Of a stretch of 64,000 nt of DNA, positions 46,908-62,471 are shown piece by piece. Made by a program: the position numbers and the translations under genes. Numbering within the stretch: the first letter of the stretch is position 1; each line of letters begins with the position of its first letter. This DNA comes from Candolleomyces eurysporus (Eukaryota; Basidiomycota; Agaricomycetes; Agaricales; Psathyrellaceae). The stretch is taken from NCBI GenBank assembly GCA_027579435.1, contig JANBPK010000743.1, positions 47,843 to 111,842 of the forward strand, written 5' to 3'. The notes under the pieces were generated by a model. That model was given only the letters and a program-made list of their open reading frames with translations. It did not search any database and was not told where the DNA came from.

Positions 46908-49018
46908 ATGTATCCTCTCATTCTCTCGTTGTTCTTAGGGATCNTTTTCGTGTTTCTGTGGCTCCTTGGCTTTCGTCCTTGGAAAGGGCGCTCCCTTCAG
47001 ATGCCCCCAGGACCTCGGGGAGGTTTCATTCTTGGAGTCAAGCGACAAATGCCCTCATGTGAACCATGGAAAACGTACGCCAGGTGGGGCCAGGACTATA
47101 AAGGTATGCGCTGGTTTCNCTCTCGCATTCCTGGATCCTANGCTGACCGCGTNTTAGCCCCCGTTATCTCTTTCCGNGTGTACAATCGACACATCGTGGT
47201 ACTCAACACTGCAGAATCCATGTCCAATTTGCTCGAAAAGAAAGCGGATATCTATTCTGATCGTCCAATGTCGTGGATGTACAACGTCATTTGCGACCGA
47301 GGGAAAGCTATTTTTAATATATCCTCCTCCGACACTCGTCACAAGCAGTATCGCAAACTCCTTCAAACTGGGCTAGGTATTCGAGCTATTCGAGGATATC
47401 TCCCCTTGATACAGCGGGAATCCCGGCGGTTGGCACAGGGTTTACTCCAGAATCCGGACGACTTTGTCACTCACGTACAAAGGTAAGTGGTTTTACGACC
47501 TGCACCGCTCAGTCTTGATCGACGTTGACACGCATACTCCTCTCCCAGGAATTCTGCAGCAGTCATTATGAAAGTTGCCTTTGGATACACTATCCGTGAC
47601 GATGACCCATTCATCCAGGTCGCGAACGAAGCTTCGAAAATATCTGGGTGGGCTACNGAGCCNGGTCGCTGGCTAGTTGATCATCACCCAATTAGTGCGT
47701 ACTTAGGGACTAGTTATGGTTTCCTTCGACCTACTCACCATGTGTATGGCAGTTCGTTTCATCCCGTCCTGGTTCCCCGGGGCTGGATGGAAACGTCAGG
47801 GCCTGGCCTGGAGAGATAGATTACGCTACCTTGCCGAGATACCCCACCAGTGGATAAAGGAGCAAATGGTGTGGCACAATTAAACCTGTTACTATCTCCC
47901 GACACGCGCTCACGAAATGCCTTCTTTTCTAGGAAGCTGGAACTCACTCTGANTCGTTCACGTCGAAACTCCTCCGCCCAGACGGTGGAGAGCGCTGCAG
48001 TGCAGAAGAGGAAGAAGTGATTAAGTGGTGCGCAGGTGCCCTGTATGCCGGTGCTGGAGATACGGTTTGTTTTGAAAATATCCTGAAGACGCCGCAAAAC
48101 TCTGACTTTCGATTCACATCAGACCGTTGCAGCCATTATTTCATTCATCTTACTCATGGCCCTCAACCCCGAAGTTCAGAAGAAAGCTCAACAAGAGATT
48201 CGTGACGCATTCGGAGATGCACTGTGGGATATCTTGGAACAAGAGCCTCACTCAACGGGGAATATGACTATGACGCAGGCGCCACCCATCAAGCGTACTG
48301 AGGTCAGGCACGAGGAACTCCAAGATAACGTTGACTTGAGCCGCATTTCTCGATTACCATACCTAAATGCGATCATGAAGGAGGTTTTACGGTTTGCGCC
48401 AGTTGGTAACCTCGGTGAGGTAACCTGGTCTTCACATCTGGATTTACCTGACTTACGCGTATTTTAGCTCTCCCACATCGTGTAACAGAAGAAGATACTT
48501 ACGGGGACTACCGTATTCCTAAGAATGCAACTGTGATAGGGAATGTCTGGTGAGTAGTATCAGAAAGTCCAGTCATGTCTAGACAATGATTCCCCCTTTG
48601 GACAGGGCTGTGATGCACGACCCGAATATGTATCCCGATCCGTTTACGTTCGCTCCGGAGAGATTCATAAGATCGCAGTTTACCTCTGAGATTCAGCCTG
48701 ACCCACGTCAGTGGGCGTTCGGGTTTGGTAAACGGGCATGTCCAGGTGAGTATCTCGTAATGCCTGCTTATCGCCACTCATCATTCCAATTGGTTAGGCA
48801 CTCACTTTGCTGAGACGACGATGCTGTTTGCAATGTTCAATATCCTGTCGCAGTGCATCATCTCCCTTCCGAAAGAGACAGCAAGGCCAGTGTTGGAATA
48901 CACCACTGGAATAACAAGGTAAAACATAATCTCATTACCAGGCTGTGAACGTCCGCTGACAGTGGCCGTGTCCAGTCACATCAAGCCATTCCCAATCGTT
49001 GTTGAGCATCGCAATTGA
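46908..49018 (+). CDS. cytochrome P450 monooxygenase
   Basis: Ten exons, all junctions in frame (530 aa): 46908-47103, 47158-47482, 47549-47694, 47753-47868, 47933-48064, 48123-48414, 48468-48549, 48606-48745, 48798-48918, 48976-49018. The N-terminal anchor (YPLILSLFLGI, FVFLWLLGF) is followed by a Pro-rich hinge, MPPGPRGGF. The I-helix is YAGAGDTTVAAIISF (O2-binding Thr), the K-helix ExxR is KEVLRFAP, FAPERF follows, and the heme loop FGFGKRACPG holds the ligand Cys. It is an ER-anchored class II P450 of the type common in agaricomycete expansions (O-methylsterigmatocystin-oxidoreductase-like). The substrate cannot be inferred and no other biosynthetic enzymes adjoin it. A few residues are masked by Ns. 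Confidence 0.92.
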
Positions 49019-49130
49019 AACGGACAAATCCGGGACTTTGGAAGCATCTAAACTTTGAGACATCACGGACATTAGTTACTATACAACATACTATTTCAAT
49101 AATGGGACTACCAACCTTACAATACCGTAA

Positions 49131-52083
<2,953 letters not shown>

Positions 52084-52220
52084 GATACTGAATCGTAAGC
52101 CAACGAAGAGCCCCTGGAGGTTTGACTGGCTTACTGAGTTCATTAGGTTTGTAGTGCGGTTGGTTGATGGCGGTTCAAGGGAAAAGGCATAGGAGCGCGG
52201 ACGTTGCTTTGACCCTCATA

Positions 52221-52235
52221 CCTAACCCTAACCCT
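52221..52235. promoter_or_regulatory. telomere-like (CCCTAA)n motif in a bidirectional promoter
   Basis: CCTAACCCTAACCCT lies in the roughly 200-bp gap between the divergent AFG2 and GPI16 starts. Telomere-repeat-like boxes in promoters of translation and ribosome genes are known in several eukaryotes; a role here is inference. Confidence 0.35.
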
Positions 52236-52280
52236 CATGCTTTCTCTGCCTACAACTGTCACCATCCCAGCGCCGTGGTC

Positions 52281-53987
52281 ATGAAATTGGCTCATTTATG
52301 GGGCTTTATCGTCCTATTTAATGCCTCTTGCCTCTGTCGAGCACAGCTGTCAGAGTACTTCAACGAAAAACTCAGCATAAAGCCTCTGAAAGATGGGAAG
52401 ATTGCCTCGACCTTGACGTTCACCACAGTGCTCAAGAATGGCACCCCAAGAGACCCAGAGCTCTTGCACACGGAAGATGAATGTCAGTAAATTCAGCTCT
52501 GTATATTGTCTCTAGACTCTAATAGACTTATAGCCCAGCACTACCGTCTCTTTCCATTGGCATTGGGCCAGATTCTGCGAGAATATGGCGTCACGGAGAT
52601 GCACTTGACGCTCAACGCGGGTAAATGGAATTACGACTCGTGGGGACAGCCAGCTGAGGCTGGAGTTGGAAATGGAGCAGAGCTCTGGGCGTGGATTGGA
52701 GATGGAGCGTTGGCTAGGTACGCATCATCATCGTTGCAGCCGCAGTCGCGTCTAACGGAACCAGCGTCGACGCCCGTTGGCAAGGCCTTAGGAATGCGCT
52801 GGCAGGCTTGTTCTGCTCGTCCCTGGGCTCTCTGGATGAACTGCGAACGACGTCACCCGTAGAGGTATTCAGACCAGAAGGCTCGTTGCCATCCTCGAGC
52901 CTGCACCAGCTGCGACACGCATCACATCCTTCAGAGAGCGTCTGTACGGAGAACCTAACACCTTTCATCAAACTGCTACCTTGCAAGTCATCAGCTGGCC
53001 TCGCCAGCCTTCTGAACCCTCACAAGCTTTTCGATGCCAACTGGCACGGGATGGGTGTCCACGTCCTTTGGCACGAAGGCGAAGGCGTGGAGGTGCGACT
53101 CACCTTCCAAACTGTCTCCGACCCGTTACGTTCTTCGTTCGTCAGGAAGCAAGGTATGGCATTATTACCTTCCCGTGTACTCGGGCTAATTAATCCTAGA
53201 TTGGTCCTTGGAAAGCCTGTTTGGCAGAAAGGTCGAAAAGGCTTGTCGCGCCGCGGGTTCGAGCCATATCCAGGTTTCATTACCAAGGAACACGCCTTAC
53301 AACATTTCACCCCAGCCCACGGTAGCGGAGAACGACGAGGCTCTTTACGACATCCAAGCTGTGAATAAACCGATTAACGTCGCCATGCAATATATGCAGG
53401 AATTCCAGCGACAAGACCTTCCGTCATCCGCTACCCTGTCGATCCAGCGCACGTTGAAAGAGTCCAGCCAATCTCATGGCCAACTTTCGGTCATCTTGAG
53501 AAATCACCAACCCGACCCGGTCCAGGCCATCTATTTGGAAACCATGCCCTGGATCGTGCAGTTCTATTTGCACACCCTCACAGCAACCGTAAATGACATT
53601 CCCCAACCATCCGTATTCTCCAACCTTTCATACATTCCGGCGATACCCCATTCCCGTCCCACCACGTTCCACGTTTTGCTGAGCATCCCCGCCAATTCGA
53701 CCCTCCGTCTTACGATGGATGTCACCAAGGCTTTCTTGCGCTATACTGAGCATCCACCGGACGCACAGAGGGGATGGGACTTGCCGCCGGCGATCATCTA
53801 CCCTCTGGACCAACCACGCATGTACACCCCTACCCTCCTCGTTGACCTGGCCACCCCCGATTTCAGCATGCCCTATAACGTTATCATTTTCACCTGCACC
53901 CTCGTGGCTTTCATTTTCGGCAGTATCTTCAACCTATTGACGAGAAAATTTGTAGTCGTGTCCGTAGCTTTGAAGGGACGGGACTAA
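52281..53987 (+). CDS. GPI16: GPI transamidase subunit GPI16 (PIG-T)
   Basis: Four exons (52281-52482, 52534-52717, 52765-53153, 53200-53987) give 520 aa. The ATG at 52281 gives a signal peptide, KLAHLWGFIVLFNASCLCRAQ; an ATG at 52164 would only add residues in front. Motifs: SEYFNEKL at the mature N-terminus, HYRLFPLALGQIL, LNAGKWNYDSWG, GAELWAWIGD, then LFGRKVEKACRAAGSS, and a C-terminal helix NVIIFTCTLVAFIFGSIFNLL with a short cytosolic tail. GPI16 is an ER-membrane subunit of the complex that attaches GPI anchors to protein C-termini and is disulfide-linked to GPI8 in yeast. Length is slightly short for the family. The gene shares its promoter region with AFG2. Confidence 0.92.
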
Positions 53988-55512
53988 ACGTGTTTGACAG
54001 CTTTTTTTTACCTTGGCTTTGAGTAGTACTATATGGGGATTGGGTAGGTATCGAACGATTCTCACTCCTGCCTTCTCGAGGATCCTAGCTGGAAAATCGA
54101 GGAAGGAAACGAATGGTCAGTAATGAGCTTTAAAAGTTTTACCTGATGGCTCAGCGGCCGTCCTCGTCCGACTAATGTTGCCGTTTATGCCCGAGGTACC
54201 AATTTCATGGTGGCTAGCTGAATACTCCACAGTCAGCTGTTCTCGCGCCCCTGCCATGGGAGATGACGACATGCTAAGCGTCTTGCCTACACGTTCATTC
54301 CTTGAGGTAGCAGTCTGTAGCGGTTCGTCTATTTTTGCGAGGGTTTCGCTGGGTTTCGCCGTTCAGTGTCCGTTGATTGCTCCTGATAACCCAACTCTGA
54401 GCTTCCTGGGTTCCAAATGCTGTTCTAGCTCAAGCTGTCTCTTCCACATAGCTATATAGGTTGCTTATGGTTAAAACGATCAATGGCAAGCTCGATCAAA
54501 AAGCTATGAAGGCAGCCAAAAGCCTATTCCTGGGTTATTGAAATTTGTCGACAGCAGAGCGTACGATTGCCTCGGGAAGGGAGGGGACTTCGGTGAGCCT
54601 ACATAAACATACTACCTTCTCTTCTTTGAAATAGAAGTAGGCAGAAGTGAATAGGTTGTCTTGCTCTTTCGGTTCTCCTTGTAGACGTAGAAAGGATGAT
54701 TGTTCTCGAAGGCTGAAGGATGACGACTTCTGATAACCCGCACTTATCTTTATCAGCTGAGATTAGCCCGGACTTTGATTCCCTGATAGTGATACGGGTC
54801 CTCGGAATATACGGACCTGAGTTTTCAAACAGCGATTCCGAAACGTTGCGTTCAGGTAGGAAGTGTATGTAAGTACACGCCTCGTTTTCGAATAACAACT
54901 TGCGGAATGAAAGGGATCTACCCGCAAAAACACCACAGCGAACGTAAGAAAGATTGGCTCGATTCAAAGAGCTATACAAGTCGCATTTCTTTATCAGCGG
55001 AACCCATTAGAGCGGGGATATCACAACGTGTGCTGCACGGATACATGCCTGTTATGTGAATCGGGGAGTGAGCGATGATCACATGTGCCATCGATTACCA
55101 CCGGAACGGAGGAAGGAGGGAACCCAAAGGTTCACACATGTGCTCAAATTCGCTTTGGGCGATCTCACGGACGGCGTTTTCGAATCTATCGTTAGAAAAG
55201 CTAGATCTCCTTTCCCCCTCTGCTAACGGAAGTGGCACTGGCGAGTGTGTGATGGCCCGATGATGTTGATAGCCCGAGTTGTGTAACCAATTGCCACATG
55301 TCTGGCTCGTTTAGCGATTGGGCCTTCTCGTTTTTGTATAAACGACGACGCCCTTAAAGATACGAGGGGTCCTCGCTTTACCCTCTGATCTGTAATTCCC
55401 CCCGCACCCCTTGCGACCGAGTCATACGCCATTTACCACCCACGACGACCTCATCACGGAATAACATCACATACTCCCCCCCTCAAGCACTGCACTCTAT
55501 TATACCATTAGA
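53988..55512. other. intergenic, about 1.5 kb
   Basis: GPI16 3' flank and unassigned DNA. Short ORFs (54175-54459 plus, 54599-54979 minus) show no domain or codon-quality signal. A purine-rich tract lies near 55080-55130. Confidence 0.4.
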
Positions 55513-56028
55513 ATGTGCCAACAAATCGCGTTCGTTGTCCCCCATTTCTTTGGTACTTCCGGTCATTCATTGCTCATTCATCGCCAGCGAAGGAACGCGG
55601 TGGTCGCGGTGCAACGTGAGTTAATTACCGATTACCCGCCGCAGAGAACTTATACTTTGGCTTGGGTAGCACTTCCAAAGGCACCTGGTGGTGGCTATAT
55701 ATGACTGCAACTCCTCGCAATGCGAGAAGAGCTACATACATCCTCGGCATTGTCGACAACCAACCTGTATCAGGGTAAGCATTGTGACTCCGACTTATCT
55801 CTTCGCCTCGCCGTTGGGCTAAGAGAATGGTGACGGTCGCTTTCACATTCCGACCGACGCGCCACTCAAGTTCATTTCACAAGAACGCCACAGACTGTTT
55901 CTAACCCTTCCTTTCATTCCTATTAGATATTCGGTGCGGAGATTCAGAAGGACGTCGATACCGTGGACGAGTATTGCTTTGCTTGTCGAGCAGCTCACGC
56001 TCGTGCCGCTGGGATCCCGTTAAGCTGA
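55513..56028 (+). CDS. small Cys/His-rich protein (putative zinc-binding), agaricomycete-type
   Basis: Four short exons (55513-55529, 55588-55615, 55670-55774, 55927-56028) join to 83 aa: [17 protein letters not shown], then [25 protein letters not shown], and a C-terminal [11 protein letters not shown]. The join order creates a regular CxHF...DCNSxxC...HxxxC...C...CxxC pattern that recurs in many small agaricomycete proteins of unknown function, as far as I recall. The Cys/His spacing suggests structural zinc. The whole model is too exon-fragmented for ORF-based finders. There is no signal peptide, so the protein is probably cytosolic or nuclear. Confidence 0.68.
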
Positions 56029-59000
56029 ATTCACCGGTGACGGAAGTTTCGACCCCCCTACGGACGACGCCGAGTACTGGAAACTCCAACTCCACCTTTG
56101 ATTCTCACTCCAATAACGCCACTCACCGCACGCACAGTAGGATATCGCGAATCCTCAGAAGCACTAACCTCAGAATTCATCGCACAAATCGATACCCGAC
56201 ATGGATACCCGCCGCCTCACGGTGGCACCCCACCAACTGCCTTTCGTTCCTTCGTTCATTGCCAGACCCCTGCACTAAGTATTGCTTTCCTTCATGACGC
56301 TAGATTTGTATCACGCTTGTATTTTTTCTTGACGTACTTAACATTCTCGTCTAATACCATAGTCCTGTACTAATACACAATCTTCCTTTGACCACTGTAC
56401 CATGTCCCTCTGTTTCAAGGATAGATCCTCAATAAATAGAAACAAATCTCTCGAGTTCTTCAGATTCGATAGCGTTGCAGGGCAGAGGGTTGCCTTTCAC
56501 CTTTAGAAAGTTGAATGAAAGCAGGGGGGGGCGTGGTGTAATTGCGAGTCTGATGACCCACCGAGCCCTGGCCATTATGAGATCATGGCATCGAAGAAAA
56601 AACAGCACCCGGATCCCACTCAAAAAAATCGAGGTCAGCGGAACAGATGTCGACGATAACGCACGACATCCCTGGGGCCAGCTCGAACGAAAGAAGACTC
56701 CCGCTCCTCCTCGGTCCCACCGCTAGAAATAGAACTTGTTGATGAGCTCACCGGATAGGCCTCCAACCATTCACGCGCCTCCCCGGCGGGCGATGGTTGC
56801 CTCCTTGAGCAGTCTTCTCTTATTATGACGTCGTTTTGATCAGGGGACTTCTCGGAATCGGTTGNCCTGTCTGCATAGATACGCCATGGCTAAGCGGCGG
56901 AATCAGATTGCCAAGGGATTTCATGATGTACCTACAGATCCGGAGGTGCGCACAGTCCAATTGTCGTCACTGTAGGCTCAGGATTTGTAGTTGAGGTAAG
57001 CGGATCCAATGCTCGAGATTCCTGTTACCGGAGAATTGTGGAGTAAATGTAGTTTGTCAAGAGCCGGGAAAGCGAATTTCGGGCCCCTGGTTGTCGGGAA
57101 GAAATCACCTGAAAGTGAAGTTGCTCTCAGTATTTTGAGGGGTTGGAAGAAAACAGGAAGTGTGTGGAGAACTAGGGAGAACATCTTGAGTCATCGCTAA
57201 AATATAGTCCTTGATGATATCTCTTCCAAATCCTTCCTGGCTCCACGGCTGCATCATGAATTCGTATGCTTCGCCCACTTTACTACAGGGGCTGGCAAGC
57301 CAATGACACATGGCTGGCAATTGAATACAAAGACTGTTCAGCCGACTAAGCCAACTAGTAGAGAGCCCGACTCATTCAATTCAGTTGTCTCTGCGCCTTT
57401 ATCGGTCCAATGAGCAAGAAAACTGTGTAAGCGGCGGAACTTACATCGATTGAACGAATGAGTATGCCGAGAGCGAAGAAAGAGAATACTCCTGAGCTCG
57501 ATAAGAAGAACTACGCCCCGATTCCAAGGTCCTTCCGATATTCTTTCTTCCGTCACCCGCCGCTCTTTCAAGAAATAAGCTTCAGTGAAGCGGGGTGAGA
57601 GGTACGTCACACAGTAATGTTTAAGTCCTTTGTTTCAAGGTTACGTATGCAACAGCATACTCGTTGCTGTACATAGAGATCTAATACAAAGGACGTAACC
57701 GGAGAAATCGTCGTCTTTCACCGATTCAATCGATACTTTTTGCGCTTCGCGAGGCTGAGGTCCTTCCATGTGATACATAGATTCCGGGTCTTGTACCGTT
57801 TGATAGCGCTGGTACTTTGACGCCCATGAGANGACTTCGATGTCAAGAAGAATGAATCNAGGAAAATGAATCAAGGAACATAAGTGAAACGAACTTAGAT
57901 TGTAGTCACATTAAATTATGATGACTTGGTCCATTCTTCGGTAAAGGCTTTAGAGTGTCTGTCGATGAGACCTATCAGATTGACTGTGAAGGGTAAGCAT
58001 TTGACTATCCGCCGGAGCACGGCGAAGCGAGAGATCTCCACCTCCAAACGGATAGCGCTGGTACCGCCATTCACCATTCACAGTAAGTACGTCTCACAGT
58101 GACATATGACCATCCTACGTCTTTAAGCGTCCTCCAGCCCCGCACACGTGCCTCCGAAGAATGGAGAGCTTATTTCTGCTTGGAAGATGACTGTCAATAT
58201 TCGGGGATAAATGCCAGGATCACGACATGCGCATCGAAGTTCGAAGCTCTTCTTNCCTTGACGCTGGAGTACTGGAGTCCTTGTGTTNGAGGAAGCTTCA
58301 AGACGTTCTTCGCCTGGCGTGAAGAAATACCAGAACCATGAGGCTCTCTTTTCTCAAAGCGAAGATGCATCTATAGGCCTAGATTTCTCCAAATCCTTCG
58401 ACTGACGCGTATGACCGGCAGTTGGTACCTATTAGTATGCGCAGGATGGGCCCAAGTCCCAGCTGAGCTCCGCTGGCGAGTGTCTGCATCATGGTGAGGT
58501 CACAGTGCGTCCTTCTCNACCATTTTTAGAACGAAATGCCAACCACGGGTCGTACGCAGTGCGCACTGCATTTCCTGTTTGCCCGCCCNATACGATAACT
58601 AAGTGGATAGTCGCCCCCACGAATCTGGTGCATTNAATTGGCATGTACAGCTTAGTATAGTCTGCACAGCTGCTGCGAACACTTTTGAAAGGACGCTTCA
58701 AAATAAGACCGAACGGGCGCCTCTTCTCTTCCTATNTTAGACCGAAATGAAAAGAGGGTGGATTGTAAAAGTAGGGTAGNCTGAAAGGTGAATTCATTTG
58801 AAGATGAATGACCAAGTCGACGGGTCGNGCTGTGAAGCATGTAAGCTAACGCCATTGAANCATTGAAAGGGAACAAGGACAAACCCAAATAAGAATGGAG
58901 AAGCTGAGACCGACCGACTGCAACGGTGGTACGACGCATGGCTTTCCTCGGTCACGCCATAAGACAGGCTATTCCGAGGGTATCGCAGAATGGCATAATG

Positions 59001-60294
59001 CCTATCTATCTCAGCTCTCATGTGAGCAGTTTCATGTCGGNAGCACTGACAATCGAAGCCTTACAAACTGACCGGATGNCGGAGAGGTACAACGAGAAGT
59101 TGGAGCTCCTCTTCCCTCACATTCGTCTAGTTCAAGGAAGGCAAAACGAAATCGTACTAGCCCCGTACTACCCTTTGCAGGGGACCGGTACTATGAAGAT
59201 ACGAAGGATTCACCCACAAGACCCTGCACGATGGCGCAAAGCCGCACCCCCAGACTTTTTCGTACACCCGAGGAACCTCGAGGCAGAAGATGAANGGAAG
59301 AACAGAACGCGATGCGATCATAGACCTACATCTAGAACCTATCAAAAGGTTTTAACCTTCAAATATTTGGTNCCTTCAACACACAAGAGATAAGAACTGT
59401 ACCTATGGCACGGCACAACCAGAGTGGTGGATTGACATTAGACGACAAGCAAGGAAATAAGGGGGACTTCCTTCCCAGTTTCTTTTGACAGCTGTCAGCA
59501 TCCATGTCACTTCGCTTGAATTCCGAAAATCCTCAAAGCGGCGTGCGCTGGCAGCTCGAAANCGCCCCAGATTGTCGGGAAAGCGAGTACATACCTGTAG
59601 GTGCGTAGGCATGGGCAGACATGCNGTGAAACCCAGCGTTGCGTCCCGTCTCGTTCCTATACAAAGAGAAGAAAAAAAAAAGAGTACCCCAGAAATAGGC
59701 GAAACACAGGTGTAACGAGGGTCGTGATATANTATATTCTCGTGTCAGGTGTATGTAAAACACGAGATGATTTTCCAGACGCGTGTCTGTTCGAGTGTCC
59801 ACCCCAATGTTGTNTAATCACATATCACACCGCGAACACGCCGGGATAATAGGGTGATGACGAACACGAAAATACCAGAAAAAGAGAGAAAGAGAGAAAA
59901 AGCAAGAAACCCGGACGCCATCAGCGCCCTGAAAGCACTGCNGACAGCCATAAGTAGGTCATGGGGGAGAAGCGGTGGGTCAGGTGAACCCAGCTTATCG
60001 CTAACCAATACCTTAAAACGTCGTGCCAGCCCTAGGCAGGCACCGGGTGGACTTGCTGCCTTGAGAAAGAGAGAAAAGGTCCTGAACATACCGGGTTCAC
60101 CCTATCGGTCCAGGACAACCAGATAAATGAAATGCACGAGGGACCGTTGTTGACGGGGCGGGGAATCACACGAATGATGTTTCTCCGTTCGTTCGAAGGA
60201 ATCAATTGACCATGGATGGTGTCGCTCAAGGAATCTAAAAGGAAATCCTGATATAGTCTATTGCAATCAACTCCGAATCGACATGCGTGGTGCT
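56029..60294. other. gene-poor interval, about 4.3 kb
   Basis: No supported gene. Longer open frames (58926-59393 plus, 57641-57874 minus) lack recognisable domains and carry Ns. A T-rich tract is at about 56310-56340 and an A run at 59670-59680. Confidence 0.4.
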
Positions 60295-60770
60295 CTAATG
60301 GGCGTGGTTCTTGTGGTGCTCTGGACGAAAAAGTAAGGCTCGTTTGTTCTCGGATTCCAGTGGAGCAGTAGGACTCACTCAAGTGCACTACAAGGAAGGA
60401 AACCGTGAGCATCAGTCAGTGTAGTATCAGTGCAGCAGTACTCACTGTTGTAGTCAATGGTATACCCAATACCGAACAGACCAACAATTAAATACACCAA
60501 CGGAGCTCCGGACGCGTTCTTCCCGTCGAAGAATCGGCCCTTGAAACCAGAGACACGAGCAGTGGAGGCCCCCTTCGGCAATTTTGAGTAGAAGTCGACC
60601 AGAGGTCCAAGACCAGCTCCCGAACCGCCAGACTGTTATTTTTGCTCGGTGTCAGCATTTTCCTGGTCATTGTCACGAGTGATTCTGGAGGACGTACGAC
60701 GAGCTTGGGGGTAGCAATCTTAGGGGGGGACGAGACCTCCCAGCTGGCGGCGAATGAGTGAGGCGTGCAT
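60295..60770 (-). CDS. ATP17: mitochondrial ATP synthase subunit f
   Basis: Four exons (60770-60698, 60632-60446, 60387-60379, 60320-60295) encode about 97 aa: MHASLIRRQLGGLVPPKIAT, then SGGSGAGLGPLVDFYSKLPKG, STARVSGFKGRFFDGKNASG, the membrane helix PLVYLIVGLFGIGYTIDY, and the tail NMHLKHHKNHAH. Subunit f is part of the Fo stator in the inner membrane. Exon 3 is only 9 nt. As written, exon 1 has a 7-G run (60723-60729) where 6 would keep frame. Because the rest is perfect and the gene is expected to be essential for respiration, I take this as a homopolymer miscall. Confidence 0.86.
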
Positions 60771-61403
60771 GGCGAGAATGAGTGTGTGCGTTAGAAACTG
60801 TTTCGGGTTCGGTCGGGAACGATGAGCTGGTGGTTGCTCTTGTTTGGGCCGCTTAGCCTGGGAAACGACGACAGCCTCAGCTTCAAGCAAGGACAAGCAC
60901 TGACGTCAGCCTCGCCGGGCGGGCCGCGCCTTTCACCAAATCTAGGCCATCTTACCGCCATCGACTCTCCTTATTGTTTTGAGCTATGAAATCCACATGT
61001 CAGGTTTACTTCGCATCAAGCCACAGGAGCATGGTAAATCCCACCGACGCCCTTCCCAATTGTCTTTTGTCTAATGGACTAATGGATGTCGCGAAACCTC
61101 GGGGTCCGACTACCCTTGGATCACTGGTCTTATTGTTTGAAGCCTTGGGTTCGACATCGCACCCGTCTTCTCAAGACCCGCACAGGCAACGTTTTCTTAC
61201 TACCGGAGTTTTGTTCCTGATTCCTGTCAGCATCCGACTCTCATCCTCTACGATGAACTTATTGTCTTCTAGTGCATAAGTACTTGGTCGAGTTCTGGAG
61301 TGTTTCCTCAGACTCTTGCGTCTTACAGTCCATCCGACGAGCTCTCTCCGCTCTTCATCTACTTTTCATTTTCACTCGTCTATCCATCTACCTCCCCGTT
61401 GAA
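60771..61403. other. divergent promoter region between ATP17 and the pheromone gene
   Basis: About 630 bp. No other gene or clear TATA box seen. Confidence 0.4.
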
Positions 61404-61508
61404 ATGGACTCCTTCTCCGTCATCTCCTTCAACCCCGAGGTTTCCATCCCCACCGACTCTGAGACCAACGGTAGTCAGAAGTCTGGCGGATACTGCGTCA
61501 TCGCATGA
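61404..61508 (+). CDS. mating-pheromone precursor (CaaX lipopeptide)
   Basis: A 34-codon ORF, MDSFSVISFNPEVSIPTD... ending in GGYCVIA. Agaricomycete B-type pheromone precursors are short, begin MDxFxx, and end in a CaaX box, most often CVIA. The Cys would be farnesylated and carboxymethylated, and the N-terminal part removed to release a lipopeptide that binds a STE3-type receptor on compatible mycelia. The ATG chosen gives the family start; the frame is open upstream to 61272, but those residues do not look like the family. No receptor gene lies in the window. Being a 34-aa ORF, it would normally escape annotation. Confidence 0.75.
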   Translation: MDSFSVISFNPEVSIPTDSETNGSQKSGGYCVIA

Positions 61509-62471
61509 GCGATTTTTCGAGCTCTCTTGTTCTCTATCACATGGTGAGCCTCTTCATGATCTCGGGTAAAGGATTACGATACTCAACGTCCTCGACTTCA
61601 GGCTACCTGCCATCTCATTCCATTTCTATCAGCATGGATAAGCGCACTCTATCCCCATGTGCCTCCTCTACACCACACCTCCTTACCGTGACACACATCC
61701 CTCTACCAACGACACGACGACGAACCCTACACGCATAGCACTGTACCAACACCACGCAAAAGAACTCCAGTAATGCGACGCAGAACCCACTTAATTGCGC
61801 GCATTGTAACATACACGCATTCGACCTTCGCAGCATAATCTTCTTATTTTCGCACTGTACTTCACTTGAAACACTTTCGATCAGAACGATGGCATTGTAC
61901 ACTACTACGCAATGTACCTCATACACCTTTTTTATTCGCAATTTGAGATGATTTATGACGGATAACTTCCGAAAACTTCGCTGAATCGGACAGCTAGCAG
62001 AAGAAAACCCCGCCCGACCTCCTCCATCACACAAAAAATTGAGGCGATACTACAAGATATAGATAGAGCAGGGATGAAAACATATCTAAGCAATACGGAG
62101 ATACTGGTGGGATATGGCGGTGAGGGTGGTCGTGATCGGTGACGTCACGCGTCAGCACCATACCTACACCTTTTCTTCCCCACCACCTCTTCTCTACTCT
62201 CCCGTGTATATGGGCTCTCCGCGACGCGTTCCCGGCGATATAAAGCTTCGACGTCGTCTACATTACCAGGGCACACAACACGATTGGCCTGACATGCCAC
62301 GTCGACCTGGCGTGCAGCATTATTACCCTCAATTCAGTTTTAGCATGCAGTATTGCGGCCTATCAGAATCTTCTACATTTCCGCACAGCATATTTTGAGG
62401 CACCTAGAATGCGGTTGACCTCATAGCGCTTCATATTCAAACGCCTTCGATCGTAACACTAGCACCACGGG
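61509..62471. other. intergenic, about 960 bp
   Basis: No supported gene. The minus-strand ORF at 61615-62034 has biased Cys/Val/Arg composition and no homology I recognise. A TATA-like GCGATATAAAGC occurs near 62237-62246. Confidence 0.4.

Noticed and set aside
58926..59393. 155-codon plus-strand ORF
   Set aside because: Contains several Ns and no motif; it could be a real exon but I cannot support it.
61615..62034. 139-codon minus-strand ORF near the pheromone gene, considered as a pheromone receptor fragment
   Set aside because: It lacks STE3-type helices and conserved residues and is short and compositionally odd.
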